Assembly: GCF_023167545.1 (NCBI RefSeq) | Contig: NZ_AP014647.1 | Span: forward strand, 62,001 to 126,000 | Reading direction: 5' to 3' | Length of the DNA stretch: 64,000 bases | Source: Streptococcus constellatus subsp. constellatus | GTDB taxonomy: Bacteria > Bacillota > Bacilli > Lactobacillales > Streptococcaceae | In this document: piece by piece, positions 7,041 to 15,122 of the stretch | Layout of the letters: every line of letters begins with the position of its first letter | How positions within the stretch are numbered: position 1 is the stretch's first letter | Position numbers and translations under genes: made by a program | The notes under the pieces: model-generated | What the model was told of the DNA's origin: nothing | What the model saw: the letters and a program-made list of their open reading frames with translations, nothing else | Databases searched by the model: none

Positions 7041-10000
7041 GTGAAAAAAGAAAAGGGTTCAAACTCGATAGACAGATTAAAGTCGCTATTTCGCATGAAG
7101 AAATTCCATAAAAATTGGTTGAGAGTTTTAAGCATTTTAGGTGCGGTAGTTGTCTTCTGTACAGTTTATGCTTTGATCCTTCCAGCAGCTACAATGGAAA
7201 AAAATAAAGCGACCCAAGAAACAGGTGTCTATCTTGATAATAGCAAAGCATTAACAAAAGCTTCACAAGATAGTTCTGTTCCAAATTCTTCCACAGAGAG
7301 TTCTGTTCCAAATTCTTCCACAGAGAGTTCTAAAGCGAGTGGTACAGATTCGGAATATCTAAATGGGACTTTAACTCATGAAGTTGAAAACAGCGATGCT
7401 GTTGTTAAGCTCGAAGCTAAGAGCAGTGCTCGTATTCCTAAAACAGCCACCTTGAAAGTGGAAGAGTTGAACAAAGACTCAGAAGCGTACAAGGCAAATC
7501 TAAAACTGGCTAAAGAAAAGGCTGCTAAGAATGGGACATCCGTGTCTTTTGCTAATTTCTTTAACATTACACTTTTAGATGAAAACGGCAAGGAAATTCA
7601 ACCACAGGATTATGTTTCTGTGAAAGTGGAGTTTAAAAAGGCTATTTCGACTCCTAAAGAAGCCAATGTTCAGGCTGTCCATATCAAAGGTTCTGATGTA
7701 GCAGAGGTTCTGAATGTTGAAGAGAGGGCAGAAAACAGAGGAAAGAAGAAAGAAATTACTGATGTTAAATTTAATGCTTCAGGATTTTCTGTTTACGGAA
7801 TTGTAGGGACAAATAAACTTGAAACCAAGTACATTACTGCTGACGGGAAAACATGGTCTGTAAAAATAGCCTATGATTCATCTGCCAATATCCCTGAAGG
7901 CGCCACTCTAGATGTGAAAGAAATTGATAAAAACAGTAATACTTACGATGATCACCTGAAAGAAGCAATGGAAAAAGCTACACCTTCTAAAGATGAGTAT
8001 GTGGTAGCAGCCAACTTTTTTAGTGTTAAAATCATGTCAGATGGCAAGGAAGTTCAACCTGCAACACCAGTCAAAATCAGCCTCAAATATGAAGACAAGA
8101 AAAACAGCAAGAAAGGCGACTACACTTATAAAGCAATCCATTTTGGGCATTCTGGAACAGAGGTAATCACGCCAGAGAAGAGCGAGAAGTCTGGCAGTAA
8201 AACAGAATTGGTTTATACACAGGAAGGTTTCTCTGATATCGGTGGCATAAGGGTTGAAAGGATTGGTTCAGGTCTTCCTAAAAATGCTCTTGAAGCTAAT
8301 ATTGGAGCGGAACCTGCGCATGAAAAAGTGTTGACCCCAAATGGAGATGGAACCTATAAGCTCTCCCTCAGTGTTACAGGGAAGTCTGCTTCTTCACATT
8401 TCCATACTGGTACCCGTGCCAATGTCCTATTCGTTATTGATACATCAAGCAGTATGTATGAACCAGCGAATGATGGCACAAATCGGACCAAAATGCAGGC
8501 TACCAAGCAATTAGCTCAAGATATGGCTACTCGACTGCTGAAGAACAACACTAGTACAAATCCAACTGCGATTGAATTGGGCTTAATATCGTTTGACAGA
8601 GAGGCTTATACGCAAAGCTCTTGGACAACAAATGAAAGAGAGTTCAACAAGAAAATTGCAAATCTGGAACAACATAAGGGAACCAATTGGCAAGATGCTC
8701 TGAACGCAGCTAGGAAAATGAGTTCTGATGGAGATCCAACCTATGTCATCTTCCTGACAGATGGGAAACCTACTCAGTATAGAGATGAGAATGGCGAGAT
8801 TCAGTGGGGAACTCCCGGACCTCATGGCCAGCCATATCATGCTTTTACAAAGTCACTGGAACCTGCGAGAAAATTAGTGGAATCTGGTCGTACCCTTTAT
8901 GGTATCTATGCTTTTGATGGTAGAGCGGAAAACCTTAAGGATCTGATTAATTATGCTTATAATTCTCAACAGGCTGCAAATAGATACCATTTTTATGCAG
9001 AAAACGTGAGTGCTTTAGAAAAGGCTCTAAAGCAAATTGAGACAGATATTATTACTAGTGTCGGTTTCAAGAATGTTTCTATTACTGACGGTTTGACGGA
9101 CTGGACAGGTAGCACGCTCGTTGAAGGCAAGAGCGATGGCTTTACCTATTCTCGAAGCGGTGGTAGGTACGGTAAAGGTCAAAATTGGACAGATGGTCCC
9201 AAAGCAGTTTATTCCAATGGTAAAGTGACATGGGACTTGTCATCATTGGGAACGCTGGAAGATGGGGTGACCTACAAGGTTAGCTTTACCGTCTGGCCGA
9301 AGCAGGAAGCCTATGACTTGATGGCTGACTTGCACAATGGTAAGGTCTCTTATGATAACTTACCGCCTGAACAGAAGAGTATGATTGTCAATAAAAATGG
9401 CATCTATTCTCTGAAAACAAATACGGAAGCATTTGTTGATTATAAGAAAGTTAAGACAGAAAACGGAAAAGAAGTCGAGGGAGAAACAGGCTATTCAACA
9501 TATGGTGATCCTGAGCCAATGCGTCTATCCTATACAATGATGAAGGTCACTAAAAAATGGGTTGATAACACATTGGACAATAAAAGTACTCGACCAAATC
9601 CAATTAAAGTTTGGATTCTTAAAGACGGTGCTAAGTACAAAGAGGTCACTCTCAGCCAAGCTAATAATTGGGAGCAGACGGTTTATATTGCACCAGGTCT
9701 TAAGGTCAAACCAGGAGATCATGGCACAGCCAAAACAGGTGCCAATGCTGGTATAATACAGTCTAGTTCTGGACATGTCTATACTGTGGCAGAAGAGAGG
9801 ATTGATCGACGGTATGAGTTGGATGTCAGTCCAGTCAAGCCGTTGCTAGATGGTACAACTACTAACACTACTGATGACCTTATTGATGGCTTGTCTAATA
9901 CCAAGTGGCAAGGCAACACTGCTACGATTACTGCTAAAAACATCTTAAAGAATAGTCTCAAGATTTCAAAGGTTGTAACGACTAAAGATGATGCTTCAGA

Positions 10001-10850
10001 CAGCATCACAGTAGATAAGACTTTTAAGGTAAATCTTTCATTGACTAATCGCAATGGCCAACCATTGACAACAATGGATTACGATGCAGACGGGAAGATT
10101 AGTAAGGGTGGATTGCAGTATGCAATTTACGATCGATCTAATCCGCACAATCCAATTAAAACGGGTGCGATTGATTCACCGACTATGAGTTTTGATCTGA
10201 AGACAAGTCAGTATGTCAGAGTCTTTAACATCCCATCTGGTGCATCCTATATGGTAACAGAAGATGTATCAAGTATCCCAGCGGGTTATAAGCTCCTGAA
10301 GATTACTAATAAAACGGGTAAACTAGATGGAGATAAATCTGTAGATGTGACGGTCTATAACAAGCGCAATGCATTAAACGTTGCGATATTGAAAGTAGAC
10401 ACAGCGAATGTCAACAAAGTGCTTAAAGGTGCTGAGTTCGTTCTTTACAAAAAAGACGGCGTGACAGAAGCAACAAATGCAGATGGACAGAAGATTGGAA
10501 AACTGGTAACCAATTCAGAAGGTAAAGTTGTCATAGGCAATCTTCTTGAAGGTGAATATGTTTTGAAAGAAACAAAAGCTCCATCTGGCTACAAACTTGC
10601 AGCTCCAATTACTGTGAATGTATTAGGAAATAAAGTTGTATTTACCCAACAAGGTATACAAAAAGATGGAGTTCCGAGTGCGGATGGCTTTACCTATACA
10701 ATGACAATTACCAATAGTTCTGGAACGGAACTTCCTGTGACAGGTGGTTCAGGAGTGAAACTGTTGATGATTATTGGTACAGTATTGGTAGTTATTTCCC
10801 TTTCTTATGGTTTTAGACTTTGGTATAGACGTGAAAGGGGGGAGGAATAA
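7041..10850 (+). CDS. VWA-domain pilus tip adhesin, LPVTG-anchored
   Basis: A 1269-residue surface protein with a GTG start after GGAGAAAG. The N-terminal hydrophobic signal segment is at about residues 32-52, preceded by a long basic tail. A Ser-rich linker holds a 9-residue tandem repeat. Two homologous domains follow (about 117-255 and 265-405, both with A-N-F-F-x-(I/V) and E-(I/V)-Q-P cores). A von Willebrand A domain spans about 460-680 with the MIDAS motif D467-x-S469-x-S471. Cna-B-like isopeptide domains come next, the last with E-T-K-A-P-S-G-Y near 1178. LPVTG at 1231-1235, a hydrophobic segment and a basic tail end the protein. The architecture matches RrgA/PilC-type tip adhesins that bind host matrix. 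The dedicated sortase lies two genes downstream. Confidence 0.9.
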   Translation: MKKEKGSNSIDRLKSLFRMKKFHKNWLRVLSILGAVVVFCTVYALILPAATMEKNKATQETGVYLDNSKALTKASQDSSVPNSSTESSVPNSSTESSKASGTDSEYLNGTLTHEVENSDAVVKLEAKSSARIPKTATLKVEELNKDSEAYKANLKLAKEKAAKNGTSVSFANFFNITLLDENGKEIQPQDYVSVKVEFKKAISTPKEANVQAVHIKGSDVAEVLNVEERAENRGKKKEITDVKFNASGFSVYGIVGTNKLETKYITADGKTWSVKIAYDSSANIPEGATLDVKEIDKNSNTYDDHLKEAMEKATPSKDEYVVAANFFSVKIMSDGKEVQPATPVKISLKYEDKKNSKKGDYTYKAIHFGHSGTEVITPEKSEKSGSKTELVYTQEGFSDIGGIRVERIGSGLPKNALEANIGAEPAHEKVLTPNGDGTYKLSLSVTGKSASSHFHTGTRANVLFVIDTSSSMYEPANDGTNRTKMQATKQLAQDMATRLLKNNTSTNPTAIELGLISFDREAYTQSSWTTNEREFNKKIANLEQHKGTNWQDALNAARKMSSDGDPTYVIFLTDGKPTQYRDENGEIQWGTPGPHGQPYHAFTKSLEPARKLVESGRTLYGIYAFDGRAENLKDLINYAYNSQQAANRYHFYAENVSALEKALKQIETDIITSVGFKNVSITDGLTDWTGSTLVEGKSDGFTYSRSGGRYGKGQNWTDGPKAVYSNGKVTWDLSSLGTLEDGVTYKVSFTVWPKQEAYDLMADLHNGKVSYDNLPPEQKSMIVNKNGIYSLKTNTEAFVDYKKVKTENGKEVEGETGYSTYGDPEPMRLSYTMMKVTKKWVDNTLDNKSTRPNPIKVWILKDGAKYKEVTLSQANNWEQTVYIAPGLKVKPGDHGTAKTGANAGIIQSSSGHVYTVAEERIDRRYELDVSPVKPLLDGTTTNTTDDLIDGLSNTKWQGNTATITAKNILKNSLKISKVVTTKDDASDSITVDKTFKVNLSLTNRNGQPLTTMDYDADGKISKGGLQYAIYDRSNPHNPIKTGAIDSPTMSFDLKTSQYVRVFNIPSGASYMVTEDVSSIPAGYKLLKITNKTGKLDGDKSVDVTVYNKRNALNVAILKVDTANVNKVLKGAEFVLYKKDGVTEATNADGQKIGKLVTNSEGKVVIGNLLEGEYVLKETKAPSGYKLAAPITVNVLGNKVVFTQQGIQKDGVPSADGFTYTMTITNSSGTELPVTGGSGVKLLMIIGTVLVVISLSYGFRLWYRRERGEE
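7272..7325 (+). repeat. Perfect 27-bp tandem duplication inside the adhesin gene
   Basis: Two exact 27-base copies (7272-7298, 7299-7325), each starting AGTTCTGTTCC, encode S-S-V-P-N-S-S-T-E twice in the linker after the signal segment. The start of a third copy follows. Copy number could vary by slippage and would change stalk length. Confidence 0.95.
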
Positions 10851-11008
10851 GAATCCCTCACTAAAAGGGTTATACCAAAGATAAAATAATATTTATTGGC
10901 ATGGTAATTTGCTAAGACACATCTCATTAGATGGTTAAACTATTATACCGTCAAAGCAAATTATTCAACTTATTTCGTTATCAATTATATTTTTTAAGGA
11001 GTTTACTT

Positions 11009-12385
11009 ATGAAGTTGATTAAGAAACTATTTGTTGCAGTGGCAGCGATTGCGATGGCACTGCTCACAACGACAGCAGTATCGGCTGCTGGAACTGGTTC
11101 GATTACAATCACACCTCCACCTGGACTAGATGCAAACGCTTCTAATACTTATACTATTTATAAGGTATTTGATGCGGATGGGAATGGTTCAGCTATCAGC
11201 TACAAACTGAAATCAAATCATTCCACTGCTCCTGCTGGTTTTTCAGTAGATGGTCAAGGAAATGTATCTTATACTGGTACTGGACAAAATGGTCAGTTAA
11301 CACAGGCTGATATTGACGCCATCAAAGCTTATGTTACAGATGCAGATAAAGTTAAAGAAGTAACTGCAAAAGGTTCAGCTCCAGTAACTGTTGGTGGTCT
11401 TGAAAATGGGTACTACTATGTAACAACAACTACTGGTACTGCAGTCGTTATCAACTCTACGAATCCAAATGCTAGAGTTGAAGATAAGAATACTGTTCCA
11501 ACAGTAGACAAGAAAATCACAGATGCCAACAGTTATGATGCCGATGGGAAAAAAGCATTGGCAGAAGTAGGCAAAACTGTTAAGTTCGAATCAACTATTA
11601 CAATTGGTGCAGGTGCAAAAGGGTATGTTTACCACGATAAAATGACTGCAGGTTTGAAATACAACAGTGATGTGAAAGCATATGTTGATGGTACGGAAGT
11701 TCCTGCAGCAAACTATGAAGTTACAGCTGAAAACGGTGATACTTTCACAGTGAAATTCAAAGATACATATACTGCAACGCTTGAAAAAGGTAAGAAAATC
11801 GTCCTTAAATATTCTGCTGTAGTAACAAGTGATGCTTTATCTAAAAACCCTGCAAAAAATACAGCTTCTGTCAGCTACGGTTCAAACGGAAGTGTCAACA
11901 CAACTCCAGAATCTAAAACAGAAGTATACAATGCTAAGTTCACTGTAACTAAACATGATGATAAGAGTAAGCCGCTTGCTGGTGCAGGCTTTGTTATCAA
12001 AAATGCGGCTGGTAAATACTACAAGTATGATGCTGCCACTAAAACTGTAACTTGGGTAGCTGATATTAATCAGGCAACAGAACATAAATCTAATGCAAAA
12101 GGTGAAGTTGAAGCATTCGCAGGTCTTGCTAACGGAACTTACACTCTTGTGGAAAAAACAGTTCCAGCTGGATACAACAAAGCAGCAGATGTAACCTTTA
12201 CAGTTGCAGAACATAATTACACAGCTGCTAACCTTGAACAAAAAGCAACTGTTGTCAACAAACCAGGTACTGAACTTCCTAGAACAGGTGGATTAGGAAC
12301 AATGTTGTTAACTCTTGTTGGCTCAATTCTTGTAATTGGTGTTGGTGTTCTTATCGTTACTAAGAAAAGAATGTCAGCAAAATAA
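11009..12385 (+). CDS. Major pilin subunit, LPRTG-anchored
   Basis: A 458-residue backbone pilin. The signal peptide ends near V-S-A-A (residue 27). A D1 domain is followed by D-K-N-T-V-P-T-V-D-K-K-I, whose lysines are the likely pilin-motif residues used for covalent polymerisation. A D2-type isopeptide domain (V-G-K-T-V-K-F-E) comes next, then a C-terminal Cna-B-like domain with the E-box Y-T-L-V-E-K-T-V-P-A-G-Y. The sorting signal is LPRTG at 423-427, then a hydrophobic segment and K-K-R tail. ATG 11009 has AAGGAG upstream; an extension to 10931 lacks a ribosome site. It lies 158 bases after the adhesin and is followed by a hairpin, suggesting separate dosage control. It resembles SpaD/PilB/RrgB pilins. 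Confidence 0.9.
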   Translation: MKLIKKLFVAVAAIAMALLTTTAVSAAGTGSITITPPPGLDANASNTYTIYKVFDADGNGSAISYKLKSNHSTAPAGFSVDGQGNVSYTGTGQNGQLTQADIDAIKAYVTDADKVKEVTAKGSAPVTVGGLENGYYYVTTTTGTAVVINSTNPNARVEDKNTVPTVDKKITDANSYDADGKKALAEVGKTVKFESTITIGAGAKGYVYHDKMTAGLKYNSDVKAYVDGTEVPAANYEVTAENGDTFTVKFKDTYTATLEKGKKIVLKYSAVVTSDALSKNPAKNTASVSYGSNGSVNTTPESKTEVYNAKFTVTKHDDKSKPLAGAGFVIKNAAGKYYKYDAATKTVTWVADINQATEHKSNAKGEVEAFAGLANGTYTLVEKTVPAGYNKAADVTFTVAEHNYTAANLEQKATVVNKPGTELPRTGGLGTMLLTLVGSILVIGVGVLIVTKKRMSAK

Positions 12386-12413
12386 ACAATAAATCTATTA
12401 TTAAATCTTTTAG

Positions 12414-12442
12414 GAACCTATCTGTTGGTACAGGTAGGTTTC
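12414..12442 (+). terminator. Hairpin after the pilin gene (terminator or attenuator)
   Basis: An 11-base stem (GAACCTATCTG with CAGGTAGGTTTC, one G-T pair) and 6-base loop lies 28 bases after the pilin stop. The following T-run is weak, so partial read-through into the sortase gene is plausible. Confidence 0.6.
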
Positions 12443-12446
12443 TGAA

Positions 12447-12527
12447 GATTTTATAGTTAATCAACTTATTTTTTATACACAGTCATTTTGCAACCAATAA
12501 AAAAATAAGTTGATTAACTATAAAATC
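12447..12527. repeat. Perfect 28-bp inverted repeat between pilin and sortase genes
   Basis: The left arm 12447-12474 (starts GATTTTATAG) and right arm 12500-12527 (ends CTATAAAATC) are exact reverse complements with a 25-base loop. The arms are AT-rich. As RNA this would be a very stable 28-bp hairpin; as DNA it looks like the ends of a tiny element. It sits 72 bases before the sortase start. Confidence 0.93.
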
Positions 12528-12599
12528 AAACTGAGTGGTATAATAAACAGTATAACGATGAAAATAAGGAGAAGTGTTGTGCGGAGGAGACCCGTCAGA

Positions 12600-13445
12600 A
12601 TGTCAAAAAAGCAAAAGCAGAGTAAAGTTATGAAAAAAGGCAAGTTACAGATGTTCGGTCTGCTAGCTTTGTTTTTTATAGGAGTGGGTCTTCTCGTCTA
12701 TCCTTCTTTTTCAGATTATTGGAATACATTTCATCAGTCTCGTGTCATTATGAAGTATGCAGATCGAGTATCTAATATGAATAAGGATGAATATGCACGA
12801 CTGATTAAAGAAGCAAATCAATACAACCAGGAGCTTCAGAAAACAGGGATAAAATGGAATATGACAGATGCAGAAAAAGCGTCCTATAACCGGTATCTTG
12901 ATTTTGAATCTTCTGGTGTTATGGGTTACATTACCATTCCTAAGATAAATGTTGAGTTACCTATTTATCATGGAACATCGGATAGCATCCTGCAGACATC
13001 TATTGGGCATATCGAGGGTTCTTCACTCCCGGTTGGTGGATTAGGGTCACATACAATCTTATCTGGACATAGAGGCTTACCTTCTGCACGTTTGTTTACA
13101 AATCTCGATCAGCTTGCAGCAGGTGATACCTTTACATTGACGGTTTTAAATGAAACTTATACCTATGAAGTAGATCAGATTCGAATTGTGGAGCCTACGG
13201 ATTTGTCTTCATTACAATTGGAACCTGGTAAGGACTACTGTACGTTAGTGACCTGTACACCCTACGGGGTTAATACTCATCGCCTCTTGGTGCGAGGCCA
13301 TCGTGTAGAAAATGTAAATGGGAACGCCGAGTTAGTTGCTGATGCCATTCAGATTCGACCAATCTATATCACTCCGTTTGTTATCATCCTACTTTTATTT
13401 GGACTGTTCTTGTGGTCTAAGCTTCGTAGAAATCGAAGGATATAG
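12600..13445 (+). CDS. Class C (pilus) sortase
   Basis: A 281-residue membrane transpeptidase that polymerises pilin subunits through LPXTG cleavage. A basic N-terminus and membrane segment (about 18-35) come first, and a second hydrophobic segment at the C-terminus is typical of class C. The catalytic set is complete: H157 in S-G-H-R-G-L-P-S, C219 in V-T-C-T-P-Y-G-V-N, R228 in T-H-R-L-L-V-R-G-H-R. The region where pilus sortases carry an active-site lid with D-P-(F/W/Y) reads I-K-W-N-M-T-D-A-E instead. ATG 12600 has GGAGGAG 10 bases upstream; GTG 12579 with AAGGAGA is the alternative start. It should assemble the upstream pilin and adhesin. Confidence 0.9.
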   Translation: MSKKQKQSKVMKKGKLQMFGLLALFFIGVGLLVYPSFSDYWNTFHQSRVIMKYADRVSNMNKDEYARLIKEANQYNQELQKTGIKWNMTDAEKASYNRYLDFESSGVMGYITIPKINVELPIYHGTSDSILQTSIGHIEGSSLPVGGLGSHTILSGHRGLPSARLFTNLDQLAAGDTFTLTVLNETYTYEVDQIRIVEPTDLSSLQLEPGKDYCTLVTCTPYGVNTHRLLVRGHRVENVNGNAELVADAIQIRPIYITPFVIILLLFGLFLWSKLRRNRRI

Positions 13446-14022
13446 TTCTATCTTAGATATCACTGGAACAGGTATCATGGCTTATGTTGAGATTCCTAAG
13501 TTAAAGACTAAGCTTCCTATTTATCATGGAACAGATGAGGCTGTGTTGGAAATAGCAATCGGGCATATTCCAGGGACGACATTTCCCATTGGAGGGAAAG
13601 GGACTCATGCAGTTATTTCAGGTCATCGCGGTCTGCCTTCAGCAAAGTTATTTTCAAATTTAAATCAATTAAAAAACGGTGATACATTTATGATTCACGT
13701 TTTAGGAAGAACGCTGATTTATGAAGTAGATCAGAGTTTGACTGTGAAACCAGAAGATTTGTCTGCTTTAAAAATTGACCCTGTATAAGATTATTGTATG
13801 CTTGTGACATGTACACCTTATGGTGTGAATACACATCGTTTGTTAGTTAGGGGACATCGAATATTTAAAGAGAAAGAAAATTCAGAGGCAATCAATAAGT
13901 CGACTAGACAGCATCCTTTGTTACATCTTATTCTGATTACGGGAGGAACGATTCTTTTTATTATTTTTGCACTTGTCTATTTTCGACACAGAAGACGACA
14001 GCTCAAAATGAAAGTTTATTAA
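13442..14022 (+). pseudogene. Second class C sortase, N-terminally truncated and with an in-frame stop
   Basis: Directly after the first sortase, the same type of sequence resumes in its middle: I-L-D-I-T-G-T-G-I-M-A-Y matches L-D-F-E-S-S-G-V-M-G-Y of the first copy. The catalytic His segment S-G-H-R-G-L-P-S and, further on, V-T-C-T-P-Y-G-V-N-T-H-R-L-L-V-R are kept, as is a C-terminal membrane segment. The N-terminal membrane anchor is missing, and one TAA at 13786-13788 interrupts the frame where the first copy has Lys of P-G-K-D-Y-C. Reading frame and length are otherwise intact across the stop, so decay looks recent. It probably arose by deletion between tandem sortase genes. Confidence 0.88.
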
Positions 14023-14044
14023 AATATTAAAGGCTGAGAAGAGT

Positions 14045-14097
14045 GTACTGACCTCCAAAAGTTAGACATAAAAAATCTAACTTTTGGGGATCAGTAC
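14045..14097. repeat. Palindromic IS-end-like element, copy 1
   Basis: A 53-bp inverted repeat (GTACTGA...TCAGTAC) with the core CCAAAAGTTAGA, a short A-rich loop, and TCTAACTTTTGG. The 33-base core is identical at 44276-44308. The sequence resembles two terminal repeats of an IS3-type element joined without a transposase, or a very small MITE. It may also work as a terminator at the right edge of the pilus island. Confidence 0.75.
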
Positions 14098-14245
14098 AAA
14101 AGAGTTCAGTCTTTTTATTTGTGTGAGATAATCTTTGTTATGATAATTGTGTTAGCTTTGCAGCTTAGAAGTAAGAGATTGTAAGAGTCTATTTTGAATT
14201 TTTTTATTTACTAGAGAGGATTAAAAGTGATATTTCTTTAGATTT

Positions 14246-14254
14246 TGTTATAAT
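14246..14254 (+). promoter_or_regulatory. Extended -10 promoter of the phosphatase operon
   Basis: TG-T-TATAAT with no good -35. The predicted start near 14261 leaves a leader of about 12 bases containing AAAGAGG before the ATG at 14273. Confidence 0.55.
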
Positions 14255-14272
14255 AGTAAAGAGGTCTATGTT

Positions 14273-14701
14273 ATGAAGAAAATTGTGTTTGTTTGCCTGG
14301 GAAATATCTGTCGCAGTCCAATGGCAGAATTTGTGATGAAAGATTTGACAGATGAAGTTTATGTTGAAAGTCGTGCGACTTCGGATTGGGAACATGGGAA
14401 TCCAATTCACTCTGGAACGCAGGCAATTTTCAGGAAATATGCCATTCCTTATGATAAAGGTAAGACTTCGCAGCAAATATCAATACAGGACTTTGAACGT
14501 TTTGATTATATTATCGGAATGGACCAATCCAATCTTCAGGATTTAAAGAAAATGGCGCCAAAGCAATATGCTAGTAAAATTTTCCAATTTGAAGAGAAAA
14601 GTGTGCCAGATCCGTGGTACACAGGAGATTTTGATGAAACCTATCAGCTTGTATTGGAAGGTTGTCAAAAGTGGCTGGAGCAGATGAAGAACGAAGATTA
14701 A
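14273..14701 (+). CDS. Low-molecular-weight protein tyrosine phosphatase
   Basis: A 142-residue cytoplasmic phosphatase. The P-loop signature C8-L-G-N-I-C-R14-S at the N-terminus and the general-acid motif D-P-W-Y (D113) near the C-terminus identify the family. It removes phosphate from tyrosine on target proteins. In streptococci such enzymes are outside the capsule locus and their targets are poorly known. It leads a three-gene unit with a MORN protein 7 bases downstream and an acyltransferase overlapping that, suggesting a link to cell-envelope modification. Confidence 0.93.
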   Translation: MKKIVFVCLGNICRSPMAEFVMKDLTDEVYVESRATSDWEHGNPIHSGTQAIFRKYAIPYDKGKTSQQISIQDFERFDYIIGMDQSNLQDLKKMAPKQYASKIFQFEEKSVPDPWYTGDFDETYQLVLEGCQKWLEQMKNED

Positions 14702-14708
14702 GTAAAAA

Positions 14709-15122
14709 ATGGATACACTAAAAGCATTTTACGAAAAATATAAAATTTATCTTACAAGGCATAATTTAGAGTTGCTAACAGTAACAGTTATTGTCATATC
14801 AGCGATTGTTGCCTTTACATCAGGGATTCCAAGTCAAGGGGCTTTGACGTTGGATAAAGGAGCAATCAAGTACAATGGTAGCCTTGTTCGTGGGAAAATG
14901 AGTGGACAAGGAACCTTGACTTTTAAAAATGGCGATGTCTATAAAGGGCATTTTAAAAATGGAATGTTTAATGGGCAAGGAACTTTTACCGCTAAAGCTG
15001 GCTGGAAGTATGAAGGAAATTTTGTAAATGGTCAAGCAGATGGTCAAGGAAAATTGACGACAGAGGACAATGTTGTCTACAAGGGAAAGTTTAAACAGGG
15101 GATTTATCAAAATGCGCGTTAA
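14709..15122 (+). CDS. MORN-repeat membrane protein
   Basis: A 137-residue protein with one membrane segment (about 21-40). Four MORN-like repeats of about 22 residues follow (Y-N-G-S-L-V-R-G-K-M-S-G-Q-G-T-L-T-F, Y-K-G-H-F-K-N-G-M-F-N-G-Q-G, Y-E-G-N-F-V-N-G-Q-A-D-G-Q-G, Y-K-G-K-F-K-Q-G). MORN repeats are structural or lipid/protein-binding; no enzyme motif is seen. The last codons overlap the start of the acyltransferase by 11 bases, so translation is coupled, and a partnership at the membrane with that enzyme is a reasonable inference. Confidence 0.85.
   Translation: MDTLKAFYEKYKIYLTRHNLELLTVTVIVISAIVAFTSGIPSQGALTLDKGAIKYNGSLVRGKMSGQGTLTFKNGDVYKGHFKNGMFNGQGTFTAKAGWKYEGNFVNGQADGQGKLTTEDNVVYKGKFKQGIYQNAR

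Noticed and set aside
13786..13788. TAA in the second sortase as a recoding or unusual amino-acid site
   Set aside because: TAA is not used for selenocysteine or pyrrolysine, no recoding structure is seen, and the gene also lacks its N-terminal half, so pseudogene decay is simpler.
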